Origin: JAOUFP01 sp963801505
GTDB taxonomy: Bacteria > Nitrospirota > Thermodesulfovibrionia > Thermodesulfovibrionales > UBA6898
Assembly: GCA_963801505.1 (NCBI GenBank)
Contig: CAWDEY010000026.1
Span: forward strand, 124,001-188,000
Direction of reading: 5' to 3'
DNA: 64,000 bases
The first letter of the stretch is position 1, and each line of letters begins with the position of its first letter. Below the pieces are notes generated by a model that worked only from the letters and a program-made list of their open reading frames with translations, made no database searches and was not told the origin of the DNA. The position numbers were made by a program, and so were the translations under genes. This document shows, piece by piece, positions 53,003-61,597 of the stretch.

Positions 53003-53801
53003 ATACTTTTCCGCCTGAGAGCAGTTCCAGCGCCTTTCTGTGCAGTTGAAGGTTGCCTGCTGCCAGCAAGCTGGTGCTTTTCCCCAGACCCAGAATTGTG
53101 TTTTCTATCTGCACTCCGGAGATATCGGTAATTACGCCCCCTGCTTCTTTTACCAGCAGCCACCCCCCGGCAAAGTCAAAGCTTCTGGAGAGCGAGGGTG
53201 TCACGAAGACGCTTGCTGCGCCCCTTGCCAGACAGGCAAGATCCAGGGCTGTTGCGCCCAGACACCTTGCTTTTCTTGAATGAGACAGAAGAGGGATTAG
53301 GACCGGAATGTCTTTGGCGGGCACAGGCGCCTCGTAAGAGACGAGGTAAAAGATATCGTCTTCCTGCACATGTATCTGTCTTCCGTTGAGCCAAGCTCCT
53401 GAACCTTTTTCAGCCCAAAACTCGTCGCCGTTTACGAGGTTGATAACGTAGGCGAGACTGACGTCCCCGAGGGTCTCGCCAATTGAATAAGCAATGGAGG
53501 TACAGTAAAAGGGGATCCCTGCTACTGCGTTCCTACTGCCGTCTATAGGATCTATAAGGACCTTTGGACCGCCATTGTTGAACTCTATGACACCCGTCTC
53601 TTCCGAGATAATTGTCAGAGGCTCCTTCAGCGCCTTCAGCCCGGCCAAAATGATCTCTTCAGCCAGAATGTCCACAGGGAATGTCTTGTCGCCTGCAGCG
53701 CCTACACCTACCGCGATTTTTCTGTCTGGAGCATATCTTTCAGCCTGGATCTCTTTGAAGAGGCTTTTGCCTATGGACCGCAGGTCATTGATATTCATCA
53801 C
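52995..53801 (-). CDS. Inositol monophosphatase-family phosphatase
   Basis: 268 residues. Metal motifs: TIISEETG, LIDPIDGSRNAVAGIP, and FDFAGGWLLVKEAGGVI. The family includes SuhB, archaeal-type FBPase and CysQ; the exact substrate is not decidable, so no symbol is given. Co-expressed with the zinc-ribbon protein. Confidence 0.87.
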   Translation of the reverse strand: MMNINDLRSIGKSLFKEIQAERYAPDRKIAVGVGAAGDKTFPVDILAEEIILAGLKALKEPLTIISEETGVIEFNNGGPKVLIDPIDGSRNAVAGIPFYCTSIAYSIGETLGDVSLAYVINLVNGDEFWAEKGSGAWLNGRQIHVQEDDIFYLVSYEAPVPAKDIPVLIPLLSHSRKARCLGATALDLACLARGAASVFVTPSLSRSFDFAGGWLLVKEAGGVITDISGVQIENTILGLGKSTSLLAAGNLQLHRKALELLSGGKVYV

Positions 53802-53978
53802 AGCTTATTGTACGCATTGGGAGCCTGTTGGGCAACAGGGCCTTGTCCTAATTAATTACACTATGGTGTCTCCTAAGCATAAAATCCGGTGTTTAGAGTA
53901 AGATATTCTTGCTTTATTGTATCTAGAACCTTACTATGGCTTACTCCTCCAGTGATATGGAGCAAATAATAAATCCCC

Positions 53979-54123
53979 ATTTCAAACTAACCCATTAACC
54001 CTACTTGGGTAGGATGTTCTTTCTTGAAGAAAATACAGTAATATTAATCTTATCCCTCGCTCCCGCCCGTAGTCCCCTCCAATAATTGCGGGCGGGAGCC
54101 CCTGATTTCAAACTGACCCACTA
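53979..54123. repeat. Direct repeats flanking a hairpin (IS-end-like)
   Basis: ATTTCAAACTAACCCATTA at 53979-53997 and ATTTCAAACTGACCCACTA at 54105-54123, 126 bp apart. Between them lies a perfect 11-bp inverted repeat GCTCCCGCCCG / CGGGCGGGAGC (54059-54069, 54089-54099). The 19-mer resembles the repeated ends of IS21-type elements, which often carry multiple end repeats, but no transposase is present. It is the only structure in the gap 53802-54140. Confidence 0.5.
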
Positions 54124-54140
54124 CCCTGGATTGTAATCGC

Positions 54141-54170
54141 TTGACAATATTTTACAGGTTGGACTATAGT
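54141..54170 (+). promoter_or_regulatory. Strong sigma-70 promoter
   Basis: TTGACA at 54141-54146 and TATAGT at 54165-54170, spacing 18. It would give a leader of about 150 nt before the small Cys protein at 54329. Confidence 0.7.
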
Positions 54171-54328
54171 AAATAGTTTCAGTGATTTTCTTCGGTCGTA
54201 TCATCCGTGCCTGCACGAGATTTACCATCCAGAAGAATACCGTTAAGGATAGTTATGCGACTGGCAAACAGGGGCAGGGAACATCCAATGATTGATCAGA
54301 GTTTTAAATATGGAAAGGAGGAAATAAA

Positions 54329-54487
54329 ATGGCAGAAAAGGGAAAGTCCAAGACCGACGTTTCAGCAAGGGCTGGCAACAAGAGCAAGGTACAGTGTTGC
54401 AGCAATTGCGGAAACAAGGTAGAAGTTGTCCTGTCCGTTACACCGGACGGCAAGAAAAAAATGAGACGCATCTGTTGCGTGAGTTAA
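54329..54487 (+). CDS. 52-residue Cys-rich (zinc-ribbon-like) protein
   Basis: MAEKGKSKTDVSARAGNKSK followed by QCCSNCGNKVEVV and, after a short beta turn, MRRICCVS. The CxxC and CC pairs suggest one small zinc site; the N-terminus is basic and Ser/Ala-rich. A very good SD (AAGGAGG) lies 7 bp before the ATG, with its own promoter and a strong terminator, so it is well expressed as a single gene. Function not recognised. Confidence 0.75.
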   Translation: MAEKGKSKTDVSARAGNKSKVQCCSNCGNKVEVVLSVTPDGKKKMRRICCVS

Positions 54488-54510
54488 TATCGTTGATTCT
54501 CGATCCTGAG

Positions 54511-54550
54511 AAAAAAGAGCAGACTGAAAAAACAGTCTGCTCTTTTTTGT
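54511..54550 (+). terminator. Strong intrinsic terminator
   Basis: AAAAGAGCAGACTG, loop AAAAAA, CAGTCTGCTCTTTT, 6 T; the A-run and T-run also make it usable in the other direction. Confidence 0.92.
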
Positions 54551-54624
54551 ATTTTCGAGTAGCCCAAGGTCAAGGTTTATTGCAACAACGGCAATGGGCC
54601 TGGCAACGAAAATCCGCCATTGTT

Positions 54625-54834
54625 CTATGAATGACTACGCCGCGTTTTTCTCTTCCTGCCTTCCTCTGAATCAATAACCTTGACTCCCAAACCTTCCAGC
54701 AGACAGAGGAACCGCTCCAACTCCTCAAGCGGCAAGAACTCTGCGGGAAAAGCGTCGTTCAACTCCTGGCAGGTGAGCTTTCCACGTTGCACCCCCAGGG
54801 ACAGCAGTGAATCCATCATATCCTGTTGTTTCAT
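54625..54834 (-). CDS. Free-standing sigma-70 region 1.1-like domain
   Basis: 69 residues. MDSLLSLGVQRGKLTCQELNDAFPAE and LEELERFLCLLEGLGVKVID match the three-helix region 1.1 at the N-terminus of housekeeping sigma factors (pattern GxxRGxLTxxELNDxxP, then LLExLGVxVxD). The rest of a sigma factor is absent; a basic tail KRKTRRSHS follows. In RpoD, region 1.1 occupies the DNA channel before promoter binding. A stand-alone copy could act as a regulator of the polymerase (inference), or be a remnant. No SD checked with confidence. Confidence 0.6.
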   Translation of the reverse strand: MKQQDMMDSLLSLGVQRGKLTCQELNDAFPAEFLPLEELERFLCLLEGLGVKVIDSEEGRKRKTRRSHS

Positions 54835-55062
54835 TCAGACACCTCCCATGTGCCTTTTGTGTTGTTTGCGTACATACTTGCTTTTTTGTACTTTAGCTGC
54901 TTTCATTATTATTGACCTCAGAAAAGCTTCGCCATGAGATAAATCATACAGCTGATTTATGGAGAAATTATGAAGACAATCCGGGTCGCCCTGAAGCAGG
55001 CCAACATTGACAATATAAGCAATAAATAATAGTATAATCACTTGCTGGTCATAAATGGATAG

Positions 55063-55299
55063 CGAGCGAATAGCACGGGTGGTCTGGAATGCATGAATAA
55101 ATTGCTGGAAATCGACCCTAAAGTAAAGGCTATTGTATCAGGCGGGTTTGCTGATAATCCTATAATCTCAAAATACCGGGAATCCGCTTTTAAAGGCATT
55201 ATTATCAAGCCTTATGAAATAGAAGATCTCAGCGAGATTCTCTGCAAAATAATAAACGATAGCACTCACGTCGTCAGGTCTGAAGAAAGGACTTTATGA
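55063..55299 (+). pseudogene. Response-regulator receiver, C-terminal half only
   Basis: In frame from about 55063: GGLECMNKLLEIDPKVKAIV, then SGGFADNPIISKYRESAFKG and IIKPYEIEDLSEIL with the conserved Lys-Pro. This is the second half of a receiver domain of the kind ending hybrid histidine kinases; the phospho-Asp half and the kinase are missing, and a stop codon stands just upstream. The gap 54835-55062 shows nothing more. Confidence 0.75.
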
Positions 55300-55697
55300 A
55301 GACCCTCTTTTTTTCTTTACTCATCGCAGTTGTCCTGGCCTCCTGCAGTAGCCAAAGGAGCATAAAGGCTGACTTCGATAATAATATCAGGAACTATAAC
55401 GAGATGCTGCGCTGGCACCAGCTGGAAGAAGCCAGTCTCTTCCCTGCCGACTCGATCTACGCTGGATACAGGGAGCGAATGAAGTCCGCGAAGAATGTTG
55501 CAGTAGTAGACTACCGGGTCATGGACATAAAATACGACGAGAAGAAAAAAGAGGCTGAAGTAAAGGTCGAGATCGATTATTACAGACAAAGCACTTTAAG
55601 CTTGAAAACTATCATTGACGACCAAAAGTGGACATATCAGGAAAAAGAAGGCAAAGGACTCTGGAGGCTGATGAGCCTCCTGCCAGATTTTCCCTAA
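55296..55697 (+). CDS. Small putative lipoprotein
   Basis: 133 residues. Lipoprotein signal LFFSLLIAVVLASCSS with Cys17. The mature protein is charged, with an alternating beta pattern (DYRVMDIKYDEKKKEAEVKV). It overlaps the receiver fragment by 4 bp (ATGA). Unknown function; similar small lipoproteins occur in this type of bacteria. Confidence 0.7.
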   Translation: MKTLFFSLLIAVVLASCSSQRSIKADFDNNIRNYNEMLRWHQLEEASLFPADSIYAGYRERMKSAKNVAVVDYRVMDIKYDEKKKEAEVKVEIDYYRQSTLSLKTIIDDQKWTYQEKEGKGLWRLMSLLPDFP

Positions 55698-55722
55698 AGG
55701 CTTTTAACCTGCAAACGGCATT

Positions 55723-55862
55723 TAAACCAAAGAGGGCACAGAGAACTTAAGTTAAAACAAGACGACACAGAGGCCCCTGGTCGCCTTTTAGGTGATCACT
55801 CTGTGATTTTTATTTTGCTTGAATATCAAAATGTTTTCACTGTGGCCTCTGGTATTAATGTT
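55723..55862. repeat. Dispersed repeat, family C
   Basis: AAACCAAAGAGGGCACAGAG at the left and CACTGTGGCCTCTGGT at the right, the same inverted ends as at 9751-9930, with internal CACAGAGGCC. Confidence 0.55.
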
Positions 55863-55965
55863 TTATAGGTTTAAAGAACCCTTCTGTAATTAAAATGTCC
55901 CAATTCCAGCTGGTCTTACCAAAAACTATTTCGGGTGGTACAATGAAGGCAAAGGGGAAGCCTAT

Positions 55966-56184
55966 ATGAAAAAGAATATGGGAACAATCGATCGCTTGAT
56001 AAGGATTGTCCTTGCAGTCATCATCTTGATACTCTTATTGAATGGTAATGTGGCAGGCACATTGGCCCTGATTCTCGGCGTCTTTGCTGTCGCCTTTATT
56101 GGTACGAGCGCGATCGGCTGGTGTCCGCTCTATAACCCACTGAACATAAACACTAAAAAGACTGAGCAGAAGCAAGACAGCTAA
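55966..56184 (+). CDS. DUF2892 membrane protein
   Basis: 72 residues with two membrane helices: MGTIDRLIRIVLAVIILI and ALILGVFAVAFIGTS, then GWCPLYNPLNINT, which is the DUF2892 (YgaP-type) signature with its single Cys. It overlaps the next gene by one base (TAATG). Confidence 0.88.
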   Translation: MKKNMGTIDRLIRIVLAVIILILLLNGNVAGTLALILGVFAVAFIGTSAIGWCPLYNPLNINTKKTEQKQDS

Positions 56185-56945
56185 TGCATATAGTAGCGAT
56201 CCATCACCTGCCTGATAATAAGGAGACGCTCGCAGCAGCGCTTGCAGCAGCCTTGGGGGCAACGGTTTACGAGGCACTTTCGCGGCTGAGGTCCCCGGGC
56301 AAAGGGCCCTTAGTGGTCGGTGTCTTTGCTGCTATAAGACCAGCAGAAGAATTAGTGAAGAAGCTCCGGGCGGGCGGCTTTGAAGCCGCACTGCTTAAAG
56401 AAGATGAGATGGAGACCGAGGCTGTGGGGTTTGTTGTGCGGAAGTTCAGATTCAGCGGTGATGCCCTGCTCGTAGAATCAAGGAAGGGAGAAATTCTTTC
56501 GATCGATTACAGCAGCATAGATCTGATCATCCGCGGGACCTCGATCGCGCAGTCCACTGTGACAGAGACCGTAAAAGAAAAAAAGTTTGACCCTGGGATG
56601 GCCCTTCTTACCAGCGGACTGAAGATGACCAAAACAACAGAGAAAACCCTGGAGAGTACGGTACAAACAAGGGAAGGTTTTTTTTACCTTTATGCAGGAG
56701 ATCAGAAGACGCTAATCTTCAGGGAAGGCGGACTGACTTATGATTCTCTCGGTGTAGCTCTGCAGCCGACAAGGCAGGCGAATTTTACCCATCTCCTGGA
56801 GGAACTGCGAAGGCGCAGCCCGGAAGCAATTTATGACGATCGTTTGCTGAACCGTGCAGGCCAGGTCCAGCTGCTCGGGCCATCGCTCCGGCCAGAGAAC
56901 CATATGAGTGTTGCGACCTCTCTTCTTGCAAAAGTCCTGAGATAA
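56184..56945 (+). CDS. Protein of unknown function
   Basis: 253 residues. The N-terminal 70 look like a small alpha/beta domain (HIVAIHHLPDNKETLAAALA, then Ala-rich helices); the middle contains SFSGDALLVESRKGEILSID-like beta strands and the rest a regular alpha/beta pattern. No signal peptide or motif that I recognise. Coupled to the DUF2892 gene, so a partner role is possible. Confidence 0.65.
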   Translation: MHIVAIHHLPDNKETLAAALAAALGATVYEALSRLRSPGKGPLVVGVFAAIRPAEELVKKLRAGGFEAALLKEDEMETEAVGFVVRKFRFSGDALLVESRKGEILSIDYSSIDLIIRGTSIAQSTVTETVKEKKFDPGMALLTSGLKMTKTTEKTLESTVQTREGFFYLYAGDQKTLIFREGGLTYDSLGVALQPTRQANFTHLLEELRRRSPEAIYDDRLLNRAGQVQLLGPSLRPENHMSVATSLLAKVLR

Positions 56946-57028
56946 TCATATGTAAGCCAGGCAAAGCCTGTTCATGAATGACCAGTCAAGGGTCTATTCA
57001 GTAATAAGAGGCCCTCGATAACATATAC

Positions 57029-58180
57029 CTATCTTGCCATGGTTGAAAAAAACAACGAATAGTCGGAGTCTGTTGACGAGACGTTATAAATCAAAACATA
57101 GTAGCATCCTGCAGGTGCTGCCGGCTTGTTAAGCCTTCCTAACAGCACACCCTGGTTCATAACATCCTGGAAGTTATAATAGAATGTCCTGTTATTGACC
57201 ATTACTCCTGTCTCTGAGCTAACAGGAAAAGTCCCATTGCTGATTCCAGCCATGATTGTATTGTAATCATTGAGATCCGGGACTAGTTGATCGCAAGCCG
57301 CCCCACCGTACATCACCAGCATGTCCCTGCGCGTCAACCAATCCCTCGTAGCATTCTGAAATGAAGCGCTACCTGCAACAGGGACAACTGTCAAGTAAAG
57401 ATCAGTAGCGCCAGGGGGAAGGGCATTTCTCAGGATTTCCTGAAAGGAATTTATAGTCGTAACATCATAGGGCAGGGGCGTGGCAGTGAAGTTTTTTGTG
57501 ATATCAGAGGACAAAGAGAAACTGCTGCTTGTCGGAGTAAACATATAGCCAGATAGCGACGGCATTACCGTATAATTGCCTGCCAAAAGGCCGGTGAACG
57601 AATATGCTCCACCCACTGTTATTGTTGACTTTGTTGCTGTGCCCGAGAGCCCGATCGTAGCACTGGCGCCTTCGGGCAGGCCTGTAACTGTACCGCTTAT
57701 CGTATAGGTTGCTGCGGCAGCAGTAAAGTCCTGAGCTTTATCTGTATTGCTTAAATTCACGATTGCTGGTAACGGGGTAATCGAATATCCGGATTTTGAG
57801 GCAAGTACCGTATAAACACCGTTTGACAGGTTATTGCAGCTATAGTACCCGGTTTGGTCTGTGTTTGAGCACGTGCCTCTATTTATACTGATTTCTGCCC
57901 CTGTGAGGGCTGCGCCGCCAGTGGTTTTTACGTACCCGGAAATTTTATAAAGCATTTCAGTCCCCACATTAACCGGCACGAATACAAGATTTACAGGGTC
58001 CCATTTAAAATCAACCCAGTATACGCCAGGGTACTCCGGAGAGGTGACGTTAAGCATTCTAAAAGTATCGCTGTTTTGCATCTCAACCTGAGAGCCTGAG
58101 ATATTCAGGTTAACCTCTGCCTGTGCAACTGATATTAGCAAAAGATTCACTACCATGATGAAACAAATCTTCTTTAACAT
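57029..58180 (-). CDS. Exported protein with carboxypeptidase-regulatory-like domains
   Basis: 383 residues. Signal peptide (ICFIMVVNLLLISVAQA), then two beta-sandwich domains of the CarboxypepD_reg/SdrD_B type: ISGYVKTTGGAALTGAEISI with NGVYTVLASKSGYS, and ISGTVTGLPEGASATIGLSG with AGNYTVMPSLSGYMFTPTS. A C-terminal region of about 130 residues is unassigned. Likely surface or secreted. It borders integrase debris and could be a cargo gene of the older element. Confidence 0.75.
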   Translation of the reverse strand: MLKKICFIMVVNLLLISVAQAEVNLNISGSQVEMQNSDTFRMLNVTSPEYPGVYWVDFKWDPVNLVFVPVNVGTEMLYKISGYVKTTGGAALTGAEISINRGTCSNTDQTGYYSCNNLSNGVYTVLASKSGYSITPLPAIVNLSNTDKAQDFTAAAATYTISGTVTGLPEGASATIGLSGTATKSTITVGGAYSFTGLLAGNYTVMPSLSGYMFTPTSSSFSLSSDITKNFTATPLPYDVTTINSFQEILRNALPPGATDLYLTVVPVAGSASFQNATRDWLTRRDMLVMYGGAACDQLVPDLNDYNTIMAGISNGTFPVSSETGVMVNNRTFYYNFQDVMNQGVLLGRLNKPAAPAGCYYVLIYNVSSTDSDYSLFFSTMAR

Positions 58181-58299
58181 GCTCCCACCTTTTGCCGTCA
58201 GTAAAGTTATGTTGTCTATCCCTTCTTAAATTGTCCATAATTTGGAAATGACTGTCAATGCCGACTACAGCGTCCCAAAGTTGCCCTGCCAGATCAACT

Positions 58300-58604
58300 C
58301 CCTTACATATTGCGTAATGGATGGGGTAGCACTTCCAACAGTTCAGGCATGGATGGGTCATTCATCAATAGAGACAACCATAAAGCATTATGGTCATTTA
58401 GCACAATCTTATAGAAAGGAGGAAATCGGAAGATTGAAGGAAGGATGGACACCTACATGGACACCAAAGAAAAAAAGGACTTCCGAAGAAGCCCGTATTT
58501 CCTTGAAAAATATGGTGCCCCCTGCAAGAATCGAACTTGCGACACCAGGTTTAGGAAGCAGTTCAGATAGCGATTCATCAAAACCTTCAGAATCTTCTGA
58601 GTAA
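58300..58604 (+). pseudogene. Integrase C-terminal fragment 1
   Basis: Reads VALPTVQAWMGHSSIETTIKHYGHL, containing the second conserved His and the catalytic Tyr of tyrosine recombinases, then a tail that runs through the copy of tRNA-Arg 3' sequence as VPPARIELATPGLG. Everything before about residue 25 is unrelated, so only the last tenth of the enzyme is left. It is about 85% identical in DNA to fragment 2 at 59563-60200. Confidence 0.85.
58511..58557. other. Attachment-site copy (3' half of tRNA-Arg)
   Basis: 47 bp identical to 60128-60174, which lies in the intact tRNA-Arg(CCU). It covers the tRNA 3' end, T arm and part of the anticodon arm. The sequence diverges immediately after GGTTTAGGAA. 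This is the expected signature of integration into a tRNA gene. Confidence 0.92.
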
Positions 58605-58732
58605 TTAACCAGTTGTAATTAAAAGACAATCCAAACAGGTGTTGTTTATCTCTGTTGATGCTCGTATATGCAAATCAATGGAAATTTACCTTCGATGGAC
58701 ACCTGAGCGCATGCCCCTCTTAAAAAGAAAAA

Positions 58733-59287
58733 TTGGACCACTCACTTAGGAGTATAGATAATACTATACTCTCGGTCAAGGGCAAAGCCGCGGCGGCTGC
58801 GTCTGCCCCTGCAAGGGTAGATGTAGCTGTCACGGCTTTCAATTCGTTTATACCGTTTAAAAATCACCCTGCAGAACATATTTCTGATGATATCAATACG
58901 TCTTTTGTCCCCCTTGGTAAAGATACTGAGATTACTCAACCCCCCTCTTCGCTTTCCTGTGAAAACAAGGACTTATCTAAATGGCAATTGTTACGTTCTG
59001 CGGGGATCGCTTTGCCGTCTAACAAGTGGAAGCGTTTACATTCTTGTCATCGGGTGCCTATTACTTCGCAGGGCATTTTTATCTTCCGTCATAATGAATC
59101 TGGAAATCATCATTATGCTGGACTTCAAACTTGCGGATCAATTTGGTCTTGTCCTGTCTGCTCTCCGAAGATCACAGAAAGAAGGCGTAATGAACTTTCC
59201 GAGGGTCTAGAAAAAGCAAAAGTTTACGGTTGGACTCCTTACATGCTCACTTTAACTGCTCCGCATAGCACCTTCCTATTTATTTGA
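58733..59287 (+). pseudogene. Truncated rolling-circle replication initiator
   Basis: Ends with a typical Rep segment: LHSCHRVP, GLQTCGSIWSCPVCSPKI, ERRRNELSEGLEKAKVYGWT and LTLTAPHS, i.e. the zinc-finger-like Cys cluster and HUH motif-I region of plasmid Rep proteins. After LTAPH the frame stops within five residues, so the HUH His-x-His and nucleophile Tyr are missing. The start at 58733 is uncertain. It belongs to the same small integrated element as integrase fragment 2. Confidence 0.75.
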
Positions 59288-59562
59288 GTCCACGTTAAAT
59301 GGTGTAGCGCAAAAATGTGATAGCAAAGGGGGGGGATGGTGATACTGGCTTTCTCTGAGATCGTCCAAAATATCGCAAATGTCGAACCCGAGAAGTTGTC
59401 AAAGCTCGAAAATGTGGAGGCTGTCCAGATAAATAAGTTCTTTTCATGGGGGAGGTAATGAGGAAAGCTGCCCTTGTGGAACAAACTGCTCCTGTTGTGC
59501 GCCGATTCCCCTTTAGGGGAGAGGTGTGCTGAAGGTCTTAGAGAGATTAGGAACAACATGCT
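59288..59562. other. Element debris without an intact gene
   Basis: A short reading (ILAFSEIVQNIANVEPEKLS near 59338-59460) has coding character but no start or recognised family; the rest is shattered. It lies between the Rep and integrase remnants. Confidence 0.4.
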
Positions 59563-60200
59563 TTAATTATATCTGCGGGGAAAGAAGAAAAAGCCCCTCA
59601 TCTTCAAGCATTGATAATTTTTGATCTGAATACCGGCTTACGAAAAGAAGAGCTTCTTTCAATCGAATGGTCAGACGTTGATTTTGAAAATAGAGAATTA
59701 CTTAGTCAGGGCAGAGATCGCCAAGCATAGTAAATCACGTTATGTTGATCTTAACAAACATGCACTGGATGTTCTTAATTCATTACCAAGGAAAAGTGAA
59801 TATGTCTTCTGTGATCTGCAGGGGAAAAGATTTAAGAATTTCAGACGATCATTTCAATCTGCAGCAACAAGAGCGGGAATTAAAAGATATTGTAATCCAT
59901 GATCTGAGAAGAACATTTGGCTCTAATTGTGTTATGGCTGGAATCTCTCTTCCAGCAGTTCAGGCATGGATGGGGCATTCATCAATAGAGACAACCATAA
60001 AGCATTATGGTCATTTAACACAATCTTATAGAAAGGAGGAAATCAAGAAGATTGAAGGAAGGATGGACACCTGTATGGACACTGAGAAAAATAAAAGGGG
60101 TCATGAATCTCATAACCCCTTGATTTTTATGGTGCCCCCTGCAAGAATCGAACTTGCGACACCAGGTTTAGGAAACCTGTGCTCTATCCTACTGAGCTAA
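59563..60200 (+). pseudogene. Tyrosine recombinase (integrase) with two frameshifts
   Basis: The three frames in succession give LIISAGKEEKAPHLQALIIF with TGLRKEELLSIEW (catalytic Arg), then LVRAEIAKHSKSRYVDLNKH up to SFQSAATRAGIK, then DIVIHDLRRTFGSN (His and Arg), GHSSIETTIKHYGHL (His and Tyr). All catalytic residues are present but in different frames, and the N-terminal domain is missing. It reads toward and into the 3' end of tRNA-Arg, as site-specific integrases of tRNA elements usually do. Confidence 0.9.
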
Positions 60201-60206
60201 GGGGGC
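60130..60206 (-). tRNA. tRNA-Arg (CCU)
   Basis: 77 nt with encoded CCA. Stems GCCCCCT/AGGGGGC, D arm GCTC/GAGC, anticodon arm CAGGT-TTCCTAA-ACCTG with CCU, T arm GCAAG/CTTGC. Its 3' half is the integration target duplicated at 58511. Confidence 0.95.
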
Positions 60207-60359
60207 TCTCAGGACAGGAAGTATTATACAACAAATCATCAGAAAAAATGAAAACGTGCAATGCATTGCAGCTATCACAAAAAGACTGCAGGAAACTTTA
60301 CGAAAACACAGGAAGACCTGAGAGCTCTGCCATAGCACTTAAGCAGCATCAAGCCTGTT

Positions 60360-60815
60360 TTATTTAAGGGCCTCGAACGCCTTGGCCACAGCATCCTCTG
60401 CGTCATGCGCCGGTATTACACCTTTGATGTCCCAGCTTCTGATGCCTATTACAGGCTTGCCCAGCTGTAGCCCGTACGCTATCTCTGATAGAGTGCCGTA
60501 TCCGCCGCCGATGGCTATAAGCGCATCAGCGGTACGAGCTATGATGACGTTTCTGCCGATGCCAAGCCCTGTTGCTATAGGTACATCGATATACTTGTTT
60601 GCCTTCTGTTTATGGTCCTGCGGCAGTATGCCTACCGTAAGACCGCCTGCAACATGGGCACCTTTGGAAGCGGCCTCCATTACTCCGCTTAAGCCGCCAC
60701 AGACAAGGGTAGCGCCGCCTTCGGCAATAAGCCTGCCTGCTTCTTCAGCTTCTTTCAGAACTGTCCTCGCTTCCCTTTTTCCTCCGATGACAGCTATCAC
60801 AGGCCGTTTCTTCAT
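60360..60815 (-). CDS. TIGR00725-type LOG-like nucleotide-binding protein
   Basis: 151 residues, Rossmann-like: PVIAVIGGKREA, GGATLVCGGLSGVMEAASKGAH, and GIGRNVIIARTADALIAIGGGYGTLSE. Relatives include molybdenum-cofactor carrier proteins and LOG proteins; the ligand is not certain. Confidence 0.85.
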   Translation of the reverse strand: MKKRPVIAVIGGKREARTVLKEAEEAGRLIAEGGATLVCGGLSGVMEAASKGAHVAGGLTVGILPQDHKQKANKYIDVPIATGLGIGRNVIIARTADALIAIGGGYGTLSEIAYGLQLGKPVIGIRSWDIKGVIPAHDAEDAVAKAFEALK

Positions 60816-61041
60816 AACAGATACCCCGTTTTTTGCATTTATATTGCTTTCCTGTCTATATTTTACTACATCACAATAATCTACACACAGGGCATCTTTT
60901 CCCCTGGATGCTGATGAACTTTTCGCTGAAGCCTCTGCGATTAGGTTGCATACCCTTGCTAATTTGCTTGATTTTACAGCTGTTGTTGTCTATATTTTCT
61001 ATAGCAGCCCATTAAGAAAAATATTGCAGCAGGAGTCTGAT

Positions 61042-61545
61042 TTGGACATTATAGATATCATAAAAAGCAGAAGGAGTGTGAGAAAGTTCACCTCAGAGCC
61101 TGTTTCAGATGAGCTCACAGAAAGGATCCTGGAGGCAGGCAGGTGGGCCCCCTCCGGCCTGAATAATCAGCCCTGGAGGTTTGCGGTAATAACAGACTCG
61201 GAACTCAGACAGGCGATCTCGGAATTGACGCATTACTCAAAAGTCGTGCTTGCCGCACAGGTGCTGATAGCAGTCTTTCTCGATACAGAGAAAAGCTACC
61301 ACCGTGAAAAGGACATACAGGCAATAGGGGCCTGTCTTCAGAATATGCTGCTTGAGGCCCACTCACTCGGTCTCGGGGCTGTATGGCTTGGCGAGATCAT
61401 CAGGAGCAATGAGCAGCTCAGGGACATCCTCGGCCTTGGCCATGAGCTCGATCTCATGGCGGTCGTTGCCCTGGGACATCCTGATGAAAAACCAAAGAGC
61501 GTAAAAAGAAAGGCACTGGCGGATCTGTTAGTCTTTAGGAAATAG
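61042..61545 (+). CDS. Nitroreductase-family protein
   Basis: About 167 residues, FMN-dependent fold: IIKSRRSVRKFTSEPV, RWAPSGLNNQPWRFAVI, SLGLGAVWLGEI and VVALGHPDEKP. I chose TTG 61042 because AGGAG lies 7 bp before it and the fold starts right there; the 32 residues before it are not typical. Substrate unknown. Confidence 0.87.
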   Translation: MDIIDIIKSRRSVRKFTSEPVSDELTERILEAGRWAPSGLNNQPWRFAVITDSELRQAISELTHYSKVVLAAQVLIAVFLDTEKSYHREKDIQAIGACLQNMLLEAHSLGLGAVWLGEIIRSNEQLRDILGLGHELDLMAVVALGHPDEKPKSVKRKALADLLVFRK

Positions 61546-61597
61546 ATTCTTCCAAGTTTGATGTTAGAGAAAATCTCTCACATCAAAGAAGGCATAT

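Noticed and set aside
54207..54422. 71-residue frame overlapping the small Cys protein
   Set aside because: The 52-residue frame has the AAGGAGG and the paired Cys; this one has neither.
54835..55041. Hydrophobic minus-strand frame before the sigma 1.1 gene
   Set aside because: No SD and only its first 15 residues look like a membrane segment; more likely the leader of the sigma 1.1 gene.
58511..58557. A second tRNA-Arg gene
   Set aside because: Only the 3' half is present; it is an attachment-site copy.
60100..60200. Functional integrase C-terminus VPPARIELATPGLG
   Set aside because: This segment is the translated reverse of the tRNA and appears at both att copies; it is not evolved protein sequence.
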